DNA from: JBHIBA01 sp046758845
GTDB taxonomy: Bacteria > UBA8248 > JACPRG01 > G963555815
Direction of reading: 5' to 3'
Length of the DNA: 29,663 nt
Assembly (NCBI GenBank): GCA_046758845.1
Contig: JBHIBA010000018.1
Coordinates: 1 to 29,663 of the forward strand
Shown here: positions 1 through 6,940 of the stretch, piece after piece
How the letters are laid out: the number at the start of each line of letters is the position of its first letter
How positions within the stretch are numbered: the stretch's first letter is position 1
Notes under the pieces: model-generated
Databases searched by the model: none
Seen by the model: the letters and a program-made list of their open reading frames with translations, nothing else
Told to the model about the DNA's origin: nothing
Position numbers and translations under genes: made by a program

Positions 1-20
1 GTGAGTCAGGCGCGAAGGCG

Positions 21-71
21 GGCGGGTACGGAGACCCGCCCCTACATGGGCTCCTCTCACGGTCATGTAGG
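21..71. repeat. Intergenic hairpin repeat at window edge
   Basis: Two adjacent inverted repeats are visible. GGCGGGT at 21-27 pairs with ACCCGCC at 34-40, and CCTACATG at 41-48 pairs perfectly with CATGTAGG at 64-71. An imperfect outer pair, GTGAGTCAGGCG at 1-12 and CGTCTGACAC at 99-108, may mark the ends of a short element that lies directly against the bioB remnant. It resembles the GC-rich palindromic repeats scattered between genes in many environmental genomes. No protein is encoded. Confidence 0.5.
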
Positions 72-110
72 CACCGGGCTCTCTACCGGCCCCTGGCCCG
101 TCTGACACGC

Positions 111-212
111 GGCATCAAGGGGGTGGGCATCCGTCTCGCCGACCACGTCCACCTCGAAGCCCATCTCGCGGATCATCCGGTGCGCGTCATCGGGAGGCTG
201 GCCGGGACGTCC
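111..212 (-). pseudogene. Truncated second copy of bioB 3' end
   Basis: Read on the minus strand, this stretch encodes a near copy of the C-terminus of the intact biotin synthase at 809-1828. The shared core is HRMIREMGF, then a variant of DVDVIGDTD, then AHPLDA. Nucleotide similarity with 830-931 is high by eye, with scattered substitutions, so the copy is not recent. Nothing of the upstream radical-SAM body is present. Past the homologous part the frame runs into repeat DNA and stops at 63-65. It is a dead 3' fragment left by duplication, rearrangement or insertion. The DUF4258/DUF2283 pair lies exactly between this fragment and the intact gene. Confidence 0.8.
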
Positions 213-216
213 CCTG

Positions 217-414
217 CTATCTCGTCACCTCGTACTCGCTCCCGCGGGGTCCCTGCACCCGTCTTGAGGCGTCCAGGATCTCCAGAGAGACGAGGTTCCC
301 CTCCTCATCATAGTCCAGGATGATACCCGGTTTCTCCTCGTCGCTCTCCGCCACGGATGAATCTCTCAGCGTGACCGTTAAGCTATCCGTTTCCTCGTCG
401 TAGACAACCTTCAT
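217..414 (-). CDS. DUF2283 family small protein (antitoxin-like)
   Basis: This 65-aa acidic protein starts MKVVYDEETDSLTV and contains GIILDYDEEGNLVSLEIL, the typical DUF2283 pattern of two short beta strands around a 'D.EGN.V.iEIL' core. Family members are usually 60-80 aa and are commonly encoded beside DUF4258 proteins, in an arrangement resembling a type II toxin-antitoxin pair. Here the start codon overlaps the stop of the upstream DUF4258 gene (ATGA at 411-414), so the two are almost certainly translationally coupled. The antitoxin role is inferred from family context only. The gene ends right beside the broken bioB copy. Confidence 0.8.
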   Translation of the reverse strand: MKVVYDEETDSLTVTLRDSSVAESDEEKPGIILDYDEEGNLVSLEILDASRRVQGPRGSEYEVTR

Positions 415-695
415 GGCTCCTGCCCCAAATACTTTTCAACCTTACTGGTTCGGTAGACGGTGACCACGTGCGGCGGTGAATAGCTCATATCAACGAAGAC
501 CCTCAATAGGTACAGTTTCTCCCCCGCACCGGCCTCCACACGCCCTTGGTAGATCCTTCGTCCTCCCCCGATCTCATCGCACTGTTCCGGACTCCTCAGG
601 ACTCCGTCTATCTCCTCCATCGATATTGAGCGGCGCTGCATCTGAAAGCGCGCGTGGCTCGTGATGATCCACCTGTCGAGTGGTCCTAAAGTCAT
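411..695 (-). CDS. DUF4258 domain protein (toxin-like partner)
   Basis: This 94-aa protein has the DUF4258 pattern: an N-terminal SHARFQMQRRSIS segment (H-x-R-x-QMxxRxIS), a central 'V...G' strand region with YQGR, and a C-terminal VVTVYRTSK strand. DUF4258 proteins have a small fold related to RelE/BrnT-like toxins and are often paired with DUF2283 or HTH antitoxins. The gene overlaps the following DUF2283 gene by four bases. The ATG at 693-695 gives a family-length product, but the Shine-Dalgarno site is weak. Toxicity is a hypothesis. The pair is bounded by the bioB 3' fragment on one side and intact bioB on the other. Confidence 0.75.
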   Translation of the reverse strand: MTLGPLDRWIITSHARFQMQRRSISMEEIDGVLRSPEQCDEIGGGRRIYQGRVEAGAGEKLYLLRVFVDMSYSPPHVVTVYRTSKVEKYLGQEP

Positions 696-808
696 TCAGC
701 AAGCCTATCTACCACACTCGGCGATGTTTCCATTATCTCTGCGTCTCCCCATTCCCAGTGTTACCGCCCCAGGCTGGACACTTTCCTTGGGCAACTGCCA
801 CCTAGCCC

Positions 809-1828
809 TTATTGGGAGGTTTCGCGGGCGGCGTCAAGAGGATGGGCGTCCGTGTCGCCGATCACGTCCACGTCGAAGCCCATCTCGCGGATCATCCGGT
901 GGGCTTCCTCCGGGGACTGGCCGGGCGTCGTCAAATATCCCGACACGAAAATCGAGTTGGCCGGGTAGAGCGCCAGGGGCTGAAGCGCCCCGAGCTGCAC
1001 CTCCCGGCCGCCCGCCACGCGGACCTCGGACTTGGGGTTGAAAAAGCGCATCAGGCAGAGCAGCCGCAGGCATTTCGTCGCGCTCAGCCTGGGGGTGTTT
1101 TCCAGCGGCGTTCCCGGGATGGCGTGCAGAAAATTCACCGGGATGGACTCCGGTTTAAGGTCGCCTAGCGCCCGGCACATGTCGTAGACATCGTCGTGCG
1201 TCTCTCCCTGACCGAAGATCACCCCCGAGCAAAGCTCCAGCCCCGCCCCCCGGGCGGCGTGGAGCGTGTCCATTCGATCCTGGTAAGAGTGCGTCGTGCA
1301 GATATCAGGATAAAAACGCCGGCTCGTGTTGATGTTGTGGTTCAGGCGGTCCACGCCGGCCTGCCGCAGCCGCCTCGCCTTCTCGCCGTCCAGGATTCCC
1401 AGAGAGCAGCAGATCGAGATGCCGTAGGCCGACTTGATGCGCCGGACGGCGGAGCCGATGTGCCCGATCTCTGCTTCCGTCGGACCGCGGGCGCTGATGA
1501 CGATGCAGTAGCGGCGCGACCTCGCGGCCACCGCTCGCGTCGCGCCTTCCAGCAGCGCGGTCTCGTCCACCAGGTGATACCTGTCGATCCGGGCCGCAGA
1601 CACCGAGGACTGGGAGCAGTAGGCGCAGTCCTCCGAGCAGATCCCGCTTTTGGCGTTGATCAGGAGATGGACCTGGACCTTGCGGCCGAAGTAACGGCGT
1701 CTCACCAGAAAGGCCGCGTGGAGAAGGGGGAGGAGGTCGTCGTCCGGGGCGCCCAAGATCGCCTCCGTCTCCCCGCGGCTGGGCGGCTGGCCCCGAAGCG
1801 CCCGCCTCGCCAGGTCCTGGTAATCCAT
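809..1828 (-). CDS. bioB: Biotin synthase
   Basis: Radical-SAM enzyme that inserts sulfur into dethiobiotin in the last step of biotin synthesis, in the cytoplasm. The 339-aa product matches the family length (about 320-350). Visible hallmarks are the radical-SAM cluster motif CSEDCAYCSQSS (CxxxCxxC), the YGISICCSLGILD segment, the NHNINTSRRFYP region, the CSGVIFGQGET motif, and the NFLHAIPGTPLE and YPANSIFVSGYLTT segments near the C-terminus. The ATG at 1826-1828 is chosen because GGAG lies about nine bases upstream; the frame stays open further upstream but that extension lacks family similarity. It lies about 146 bp after the Fe-S protein gene on the same strand. No other bio genes are in the window. 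Confidence 0.95.
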   Translation of the reverse strand: MDYQDLARRALRGQPPSRGETEAILGAPDDDLLPLLHAAFLVRRRYFGRKVQVHLLINAKSGICSEDCAYCSQSSVSAARIDRYHLVDETALLEGATRAVAARSRRYCIVISARGPTEAEIGHIGSAVRRIKSAYGISICCSLGILDGEKARRLRQAGVDRLNHNINTSRRFYPDICTTHSYQDRMDTLHAARGAGLELCSGVIFGQGETHDDVYDMCRALGDLKPESIPVNFLHAIPGTPLENTPRLSATKCLRLLCLMRFFNPKSEVRVAGGREVQLGALQPLALYPANSIFVSGYLTTPGQSPEEAHRMIREMGFDVDVIGDTDAHPLDAARETSQ

Positions 1829-1974
1829 CGTGGGTCTCCGTTCTGGATGCGGTATCCGTTCGGCCTCGTGGCTCCCGCGTTCATTCGTCCGGTTCACAGC
1901 AATCCCGATGCGTCCGTGATGATATCTCGAAGTTTTCCCCGATGAAACGGCTGTGCGCCGAGAAATCAAAGGGG

Positions 1975-3279
1975 TCAAGAGGAGAGGGAAGAAGGCAGTG
2001 CAACGCCGTAGAGGATGTTGCTGAGGGAATTGCGGATCGTTTCGGGGTCCAGGCCGTTGGCGCGAAGGTAGGGCCCGCTCTCGTCCAGGACGCGCTGGAT
2101 GTCACCGTAGAGGCGGAAACGCTGGTAGAGGGCGTCGTGGTGGATGTCCATGGCCTCGCCGAGGAGGGAGATGAAGTTGCACACCGCGAAAGGATGATTC
2201 GCCTCCTCGCCGCACAGCTCCCGGTAGCAACTGTGATAGGTGGTCGCCAGCGTGTCGATGCCCGCGGCCCTTGCTTCATGAAATAACTTCTCTTTCATGG
2301 CCCGCTTGGCCGGCTCGAGCGTGAGCGTCGGGCACTGGTAGCCGTGGTCGATCAGCTGGGGAATCTCCACCAGTTCCAGCCCCGGCACGGTGCGCAGGAC
2401 CTCGCGGACGTTTTCGTTGACGCCCGGCAGGCCCTTGTGCTCGTGAAGCCCGACGCGCTTCTCCACCGGCCGGACGTACAAGGCCTTCAGGTCATCCACC
2501 CGATTCGCCAGGAACTCCGTGATGTGCTCGAAGGGAAAGTCCGTAGGCTCCCCAAGGGGAGGCCGCTCGGCGTATTGCATCTGACACGTCGGGCAGAAGG
2601 TCACCACCTTCTCCGGCTCGAAGGCCGCGAAATGACCGAGGGAGCGGGCCTTCATCTTGCCGCCCCCTTCCTCGTCGCCCTGCCGGAGGTGGTTGACGCC
2701 GCAGCAGTTGGCCACGCCTCCCTGGATGACGTAATCGACATCCAACTTGTCGAACACATCCATGACGGTGAAGATGATGTGGGGGGTCTGAAGCAGGTTG
2801 CAGCCGAAGTAGAAGACGATGTCCGCCTTGGAATTCCTTCCCTCGCTCACAGACGTGAGGTGGCGGAATCTCTCAGGCTCCATCTGGGTTCCCGCGACCA
2901 GCTTGAGGGTCTGGCTGAGTCGCTTGAAAAAGTCGCCCGCTTCCGCCCTGGTCTTCGACTCGCTGCTTTTTTTCCCGTTCAGCCTGGTCCTGGCATAGGC
3001 CAGCATGGTTCTGGGGTTGACGGGCTCCGGGCAGGCGTCCACACAAAGACCGCTCAGGGTGCAAGCCTCCGCCCAGACGGCGGCCTCGTGCGGGTAGTCT
3101 TTGTCCAGGAGCAGGTCAATGACGCCGCGGGTAACCATTTCAGGATCTGCCCCGGCGATGTCCGTGTGTGGGACCATCGGGCAGACCTTGAAACACTCGC
3201 CGCAGTAAGTGCAGGCTGCGGCCATGCGCTCGATTTCCCTGTTCATGTAGTCGATATGGGGCGTCGCTGAGGCGGCCAT
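1975..3279 (-). CDS. Heterodisulfide reductase/GlpC-like Fe-S oxidoreductase with CCG domains
   Basis: This 434-aa cytoplasmic electron-transfer protein has an N-terminal ferredoxin-like region followed by HdrB-type cysteine-rich domains. The first cluster motif is complete (C23, C26, C29, C33 in ACTYCGECFKVCP). The second reads CTLSGLCVDACP, with Ser76 where the second cysteine is expected. The first CCG module is complete: FGCN near residue 160, NCCG near 195 and CPTC near 230. The C-terminal module is degenerate (HEHKG and YQCP in place of the cysteine motifs; YHSC). Such proteins pass electrons between flavin enzymes and quinones or disulfides; the partner here is unknown. The ATG at 3279 follows a strong AGGAAAGGAG. 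Confidence 0.85.
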   Translation of the reverse strand: MAASATPHIDYMNREIERMAAACTYCGECFKVCPMVPHTDIAGADPEMVTRGVIDLLLDKDYPHEAAVWAEACTLSGLCVDACPEPVNPRTMLAYARTRLNGKKSSESKTRAEAGDFFKRLSQTLKLVAGTQMEPERFRHLTSVSEGRNSKADIVFYFGCNLLQTPHIIFTVMDVFDKLDVDYVIQGGVANCCGVNHLRQGDEEGGGKMKARSLGHFAAFEPEKVVTFCPTCQMQYAERPPLGEPTDFPFEHITEFLANRVDDLKALYVRPVEKRVGLHEHKGLPGVNENVREVLRTVPGLELVEIPQLIDHGYQCPTLTLEPAKRAMKEKLFHEARAAGIDTLATTYHSCYRELCGEEANHPFAVCNFISLLGEAMDIHHDALYQRFRLYGDIQRVLDESGPYLRANGLDPETIRNSLSNILYGVALPSSLSS

Positions 3280-3365
3280 GCTCCTTTCCTCAAATCGAAC
3301 CGGAAGCCGTCCCAAAACTCTATTTTACTCTCGGAGAGGGCACTTCTCCAAGCCGCTCTCCCAAG

Positions 3366-3583
3366 GGTAGTGTGTCAGTTTGGAACGGATCAAGCCTCGT
3401 AGGCAGCTTTGCCCACGGCTTTGTCATCATTCGGTGTAGCCCCGATCTGAGCGAGGACCCAGGTCCGAGCAGAGATCGGCGTAGGCGCAGCGGCCGCGAT
3501 TTCCGCGCGGGTCGGTGACCCTCGCTCAAATCGCGGCTACAACGGAGGGAGGCGGGGGTCATTCACCAAACTGACGCACTACC
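3366..3583. repeat. Nested inverted-repeat element
   Basis: An 18-bp outer inverted repeat (GGTAGTGTGTCAGTTTGG at 3366-3383 and its complement at 3566-3583, one mismatch) bounds about 218 bp. Inside it, a 22-bp inverted repeat at 3435-3456 and 3520-3541 matches at 20 positions. The element fills the gap between azlD and the Fe-S protein gene. It has no convincing reading frame. The structure is that of a non-autonomous palindromic element or MITE; no target duplication is obvious. Confidence 0.65.
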
Positions 3584-3609
3584 TCCTCAAGAGGGTCGGT
3601 CAACCCAAT

Positions 3610-3936
3610 TCACGCCAGAATCCACCGGAAGAGGTGAAAGGCCGCCAGGGCGACTGCCAGGATGAGCAGAATATTTCGCAAGTATAGGGCCGCTCCCAGC
3701 GTCACGAGGGAAGCGTAAATCATGGGGTTCTCCGTCAGGCCCTTGAGCTCGCCCCCCGGATACACCACGAGGGAAACCGTCAGCGTGGCCAATGCCGCAG
3801 CGGGGGCCACCTCCAGACAATACTTGATAAAGTCCGGCAAAGAAATTCGTCCGGCCGCCGCCAGGATAGGACCTCGGGAGAGATAGGTGACGGCCGCCAT
3901 TGCCAGGATCAAAAGGAAGACCGGCTGCGTAACCAC
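3610..3936 (-). CDS. azlD: AzlD-family branched-chain amino acid exporter subunit
   Basis: Small integral membrane subunit that, with AzlC, forms an exporter of branched-chain amino acids. The 108-aa product has the AzlD pattern: an N-terminal helix LLILAMAAVTYLSR, then LPDFIKYCLEVAPAAALATLTVSLV, and two further hydrophobic segments, YASLVTLGAALYL and ILLILAVALAAFHLF. The GTG at 3934-3936 is preferred because AGGAGGG sits eight bases upstream. An ATG at 4003-4005 would add a hydrophilic stretch embedded in azlC. The gene overlaps the azlC end by 28 bp, as expected for coupled translation. Confidence 0.85.
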   Translation of the reverse strand: MVTQPVFLLILAMAAVTYLSRGPILAAAGRISLPDFIKYCLEVAPAAALATLTVSLVVYPGGELKGLTENPMIYASLVTLGAALYLRNILLILAVALAAFHLFRWILA

Positions 3937-4625
3937 TTGATAGACCCTCCTGCCAAAGAGAGAAGAACGAGGCTCGCCAGGACGGCATGGGCGTGTGGGA
4001 GCCAAGAGATCATGGCCACCGTCGCGGGGACGGCCAGCAGGGCCATCGACACTTGGACGGCGTCTCGAAGCATCGGGATGAGCAGGCCGATGAAGACGGC
4101 CGGGTTAACGATTTCCAGCCCCAGGCTTCGGATCTGCGGGAGCGCTTCGACCAGGAAGCCCCCCACGAAGCTCGCGGGGATCCACGTCACATAGATCAAA
4201 AGGGTGACAGCCGCGTAGTAGGCGTCCTTGCGGGGAGATTCTGGATCTTTAAGACAACGGGCGATGGACAGGGCGTAAGCCGCATCCACCAGGCCATAGC
4301 CGATGAGGGCCAGCCAGCCTCGGCTTCGGTCCCGGAAAAAGGGCGCCAGCGAGGCCGCGTAGAGCACGTAGCGAAGGTTCACCACATAGGTCGTCAACAC
4401 AATGAGGAGAAACCCGCCGCCCTGCTGCATGAGGCTGACGGCCATGAGTTGGGAGGGGCCCGCGTAAACGATGGCCGACATCACGCCGCCCTCCACCCAG
4501 GTGAGCCCCGCGGCCCGGGCCAGGGCGCCGAAGATGAAACCGATGGGTGTCAGGCCGATGACCACCGGGATGGCCTCGACAAGACCCCTGCGAAACTCCG
4601 TGCGCGCGGCGTTGACGCTGTTCAT
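3909..4625 (-). CDS. azlC: AzlC-family branched-chain amino acid permease
   Basis: Large membrane subunit of the AzlCD exporter, 238 aa, the usual length. The conserved opening FRRGLVEAIPVVIGLTPIGF, the VYAGPSQLMAVSLMQ segment and the NLRYVLYAASLAPFF segment are family signatures, and the rest alternates hydrophobic helices consistent with six to eight membrane segments. The ATG at 4623-4625 gives the family N-terminus; the frame stays open to 4727 but that part overlaps mltA. It lies 43 bp after mltA and overlaps azlD, so mltA-azlC-azlD is probably one transcript. AzlCD is not functionally tied to MltA, so the linkage may be coincidental. Confidence 0.9.
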   Translation of the reverse strand: MNSVNAARTEFRRGLVEAIPVVIGLTPIGFIFGALARAAGLTWVEGGVMSAIVYAGPSQLMAVSLMQQGGGFLLIVLTTYVVNLRYVLYAASLAPFFRDRSRGWLALIGYGLVDAAYALSIARCLKDPESPRKDAYYAAVTLLIYVTWIPASFVGGFLVEALPQIRSLGLEIVNPAVFIGLLIPMLRDAVQVSMALLAVPATVAMISWLPHAHAVLASLVLLSLAGGSIKWLRSRSSF

Positions 4626-4668
4626 CCCGCGGTCAGCATCTGTGTGAAAGAGGGGGTCGAAGCGTCGC

Positions 4669-5889
4669 TCACATGGCGGAAAGTTCGCGGCTTCCAAGGG
4701 ACCGTGGAAGGAGGAGGAAGTATTCACCCTCCTGTTTCATCTGCCCGGCGGCGGCCTCCGCTGCCGAACCCGTCCCCCAGAAGATGTCGCCGCGAACCGG
4801 CCCGCGAATGGCCCCGCCCGTATCCTGAGCGATGAAGAGCTGCTGCAACACTCGCCCGGCCTCGCCGGGTTTTTCACCGGGCGCGGTCGTGTCCACCCAG
4901 ACGGGAATCCCCAGGGGGATGAACCTCCTGTCCACGGCCAGCGAGCGCAGGGGCGTCAGCACAACTCCTTGTGAGCCGATCGGGCCGTCGCCCTGGATCT
5001 CCCGGAAAAAAATGTAGGAGGGATTTTTTTCCATGAGCGCCCGCGCTTCGCCGGGATTTTGTATCATCCAGTCCCGGATCGTCTGAAGCGACGTGTTCTC
5101 GCGGGTGAGAATTCCCCGGCGGACGAGTTCCCGTCCGATGGCGTGATAGGGATGGCCGTTATGCGCCGCATAGCCCAGTCGCATGGCGGCGCCATCCTCC
5201 AGGACCACACGGCCGGAGCCCTGAATGTGGAGGAAGAAGGCGGCAACGGGGTCGTCCACCCAGACAATTTCCAGACCCAGGCCGTCGAGGATGCCCGCGT
5301 TGATGGCCGCCCGGTCGGCGTAAGGTCTGAGTTCGCCGTCCACGACCTTCCCCGCAATCCGGCTGCCTTTGAGCCCTTTGCGGAAAAGGCCGAGATCGAC
5401 CGTGATGAGGTCTTCAGGGCGCCGGAAAATGGGGACCGTGTAGGCCCCGCCGCGCGTGTGCGAACCTCGCAACAAAGGCTCGTAATAACCGGTGAAAAGA
5501 CCTTTCGCGTCTCCGTTGTTCGTCGCCCGGAAAGGCGAGAACCACTTCTCGAAGAAGGCCCGGGCACGGGCGTCGTTCACCGGGGCGGACTCCCCCAGCC
5601 TGGCCGCCTCGGCGCAGACGGCCCACCAGTCGGCCACGCGGCCCGCGATATTTCCCTCTCCGAACGGACGGCGGTCCGGTTGCGATTTGAGACGGTCACA
5701 CGACTTTCGGAACGCGGGGAGTGCCCCAGCGTGATTGTTCTTCGTCCATCCCGGAAGGTCGGCGAAAGAAACTTTTTCCAGAACCAGGCGGTTCTTCTTG
5801 GGCGCCGGGGGTTCGAAAATCTCCCCGCAGCCCGAGATTCCGGTCATGACCAGGACGAAGCCTGCGATAAGGCGGGTCAGGAAGTGCAT
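4669..5889 (-). CDS. mltA: Membrane-bound lytic murein transglycosylase A (MltA)
   Basis: Outer-membrane lipoprotein that cleaves peptidoglycan glycan strands, forming 1,6-anhydromuramyl ends. The 406-aa product begins with a lipoprotein signal, MHFLTRLIAGFVLVMTGISGC, with lipobox cysteine near residue 21. The MltA body follows, including LFTGYYEPLLRGS, the FFLHIQGSGRV segment, NPSYIFFRE, and a C-terminal 3D (double-psi barrel) domain with AQDTGGAIRGPVRGDIFWG. The Asp of AQDTGGAI corresponds to the catalytic aspartate of the family. The ATG at 5887-5889 gives the expected signal peptide; the upstream open frame has none, although a good Shine-Dalgarno site is not seen. Its presence argues for a diderm cell. 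Confidence 0.93.
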   Translation of the reverse strand: MHFLTRLIAGFVLVMTGISGCGEIFEPPAPKKNRLVLEKVSFADLPGWTKNNHAGALPAFRKSCDRLKSQPDRRPFGEGNIAGRVADWWAVCAEAARLGESAPVNDARARAFFEKWFSPFRATNNGDAKGLFTGYYEPLLRGSHTRGGAYTVPIFRRPEDLITVDLGLFRKGLKGSRIAGKVVDGELRPYADRAAINAGILDGLGLEIVWVDDPVAAFFLHIQGSGRVVLEDGAAMRLGYAAHNGHPYHAIGRELVRRGILTRENTSLQTIRDWMIQNPGEARALMEKNPSYIFFREIQGDGPIGSQGVVLTPLRSLAVDRRFIPLGIPVWVDTTAPGEKPGEAGRVLQQLFIAQDTGGAIRGPVRGDIFWGTGSAAEAAAGQMKQEGEYFLLLPRSLGSRELSAM

Positions 5890-6102
5890 ACGCAAATTTA
5901 CCGGGCGAGTGCCTCGATTGGAAGTCCGACGGGAAAGCCCGGCCCGGTGTTGCCTACTCAATTTGGAGTCTCCGGCAAGGGCGAAAAACGGGTCGTGTCG
6001 ACAAGGGGAGCCGAAAATCTGGGTGCGGGGCTCGTTCCACGGCACACAGCCAAACAGAATCTGACGGGAAGGCCGCGATTAAGAAAAGGGGGGTCGCGCA
6101 TT

Positions 6103-6232
6103 TCATTGAAAATAGTTAGGTACCGGGGGACGGAATCGAACCGTCGACACGCGGATCTTCTTTCCGAGATTCAGAGGCTTGAGGATGGCGAAGACCCCGA
6201 CGATTTTCAGTAACTATGAGGATTTTCAATGA
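6103..6232. repeat. Imperfect inverted repeat around tRNA remnant
   Basis: TCATTGAAAATAGTTA at 6103-6118 recurs inverted at 6211-6232 with a six-base insertion between the TCATTGAAAAT and AGTTA halves. The two arms enclose the tRNA-like remnant. The base composition is more AT-rich than the flanking genes. Confidence 0.45.
6119..6161 (-). tRNA. tRNA-Phe-like 3' remnant (not a complete tRNA)
   Basis: On the minus strand this reads as the 3' half of a tRNA. The T stem GACGG and CCGTC closes a TTCGATT loop, followed by a CCCCGGT acceptor strand, A and CC. TCCGCGTGTC ahead of it matches the usual tRNA-Phe(GAA) anticodon-stem and variable-loop sequence. CGGA/TCCG can still pair around a loop containing GAA, but position 33 is not T and no D arm can be drawn further 5'. 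A weak partner for the acceptor (GTCGGGG, two G-T pairs) lies too far away. It is best read as a 3' fragment, as left at an integration site, or as a decayed tRNA gene. Confidence 0.5.
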
Positions 6233-6422
6233 GTTGGGAAAACTGGGCCTTTCCATACACTCCCGCATGGTAACACAGAATCATGCGGGCATAGGCACAA
6301 AAAAGCACACTTCAGCGGCCAGTTTCATCTGCCGCTCATCTGTGTGCTCGATTGGCGGGTACGATTTCTCTTCTGTTCGGCTTCGACTTGGGTCAGTTTG
6401 GCAACCCACTTCAATATAGTTT

Positions 6423-6602
6423 TCAACTATATGACCTGGACCCACCAATCCACATAAAAAGATATCCAAAAGCAGCGGTTATTGACCCAACGAGCATTTG
6501 GTGAGGCTCGAATATCAGAATCGCCTCAAATTGAGACGACAGCATCGGCAGAACAAAAGACCCTAGGCCAGTGATTAAGAGAATTACACCCAAGCCGAAC
6601 AT
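6423..6602 (-). CDS. Small two-helix membrane protein (59 aa)
   Basis: Not recognised as any named family. A short gene runs from ATG at 6600-6602 to TGA at 6423-6425, preceded by GAGAGGA five bases before the start. The product has two hydrophobic segments, MFGLGVILLITGLGSFVLPM (residues 1-20) and roughly residues 37-53 (MLVGSITAAFGYLFMWI), with a short acidic loop between, so it should be a hairpin inner-membrane protein. It lies on the same strand as the Flp pilin and just downstream of it, but 77 bp and a tandem 11-bp repeat (6611-6632) separate them. Confidence 0.55.
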   Translation of the reverse strand: MFGLGVILLITGLGSFVLPMLSSQFEAILIFEPHQMLVGSITAAFGYLFMWIGGSRSYS

Positions 6603-6610
6603 ACTATCCT

Positions 6611-6632
6611 CTCTTCGTTAGCTCTTCGTTAG
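6611..6632. repeat. Tandem 11-bp duplication
   Basis: CTCTTCGTTAG occurs twice in perfect tandem, just upstream of the ribosome binding site of the 59-aa membrane protein. It may be a small slippage duplication in the leader. Confidence 0.6.
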
Positions 6633-6679
6633 CGATGTGAATCCCTGTTCATGCCATGTGAACTGTCAGGCGGCCGGGA

Positions 6680-6841
6680 CTAGAAGGAGGTGACGATGTT
6701 GGTAAAGAAATTTTGGACGTCCCCTCCAAACAGAGTCAAGGACGCCACGACCGCGACGGCAACCAGCATGAGGATCAGGACATATTCCATTAAACCCTGG
6801 CCATTCTCCCCCTGCCACAGCCGGTGAAACCTGCTCCACAT
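6680..6841 (-). CDS. Flp/Fap-type pilin subunit
   Basis: A 53-aa type IVb pilin precursor. The motif GQGLMEYVLILMLVAVAVVA is the classic Flp signature: prepilin peptidase cuts after the glycine, and the conserved Glu-Tyr follows at mature positions 4-5, at the head of the hydrophobic assembly helix. The ATG at 6839-6841 is chosen because GGAGG stands eight bases upstream; a TTG further up gives no improvement. No tad/cpa assembly genes (TadA ATPase, RcpA secretin, prepilin peptidase) are in this window, so the pilin is an orphan locally. A near-consensus sigma-54 promoter lies upstream, and a sigma-54 activator gene sits 1.3 kb away. Confidence 0.9.
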   Translation of the reverse strand: MWSRFHRLWQGENGQGLMEYVLILMLVAVAVVASLTLFGGDVQNFFTNIVTSF

Positions 6842-6924
6842 CTTCCCATCCTCCACAGGGACTTCTGTCAATCGACAGGAAGCCGTCCCATGGGACTAGA
6901 CGCCCGACGATGTTTTAACCATTG

Positions 6925-6940
6925 AGCAAGGCGGGTGCCA
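6925..6940 (-). promoter_or_regulatory. Sigma-54 (-24/-12) promoter for flp pilin
   Basis: On the minus strand the sequence reads TGGCACCCGCCTTGCT. This matches TGGCAC-N5-TTGC(T) with exact GG-to-GC spacing; only the seventh base differs from the TGGCACGNNNNTTGCW consensus. It faces the Flp pilin gene, with a predicted start about 70 bp ahead of the pilin ATG. Confidence 0.8.

Noticed and set aside
2344..3270. 308-codon plus-strand frame opposite the Fe-S protein
   Set aside because: Shadow frame produced by GC-rich codon bias; no motifs.
3320..3562. 80-codon minus-strand frame
   Set aside because: It lies inside the inverted-repeat element and changes character across its arms; not a protein.
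6119..6204. Complete tRNA gene
   Set aside because: The T arm and acceptor 3' strand are good, but no D arm forms, U33 is lacking and the only acceptor partner is eight bases too far away.
5059..6213. 384-codon plus-strand frame opposite mltA
   Set aside because: It is antisense to a clear MltA, and its end (RGTESNRRH) is the familiar false peptide obtained by translating the antisense of a tRNA.
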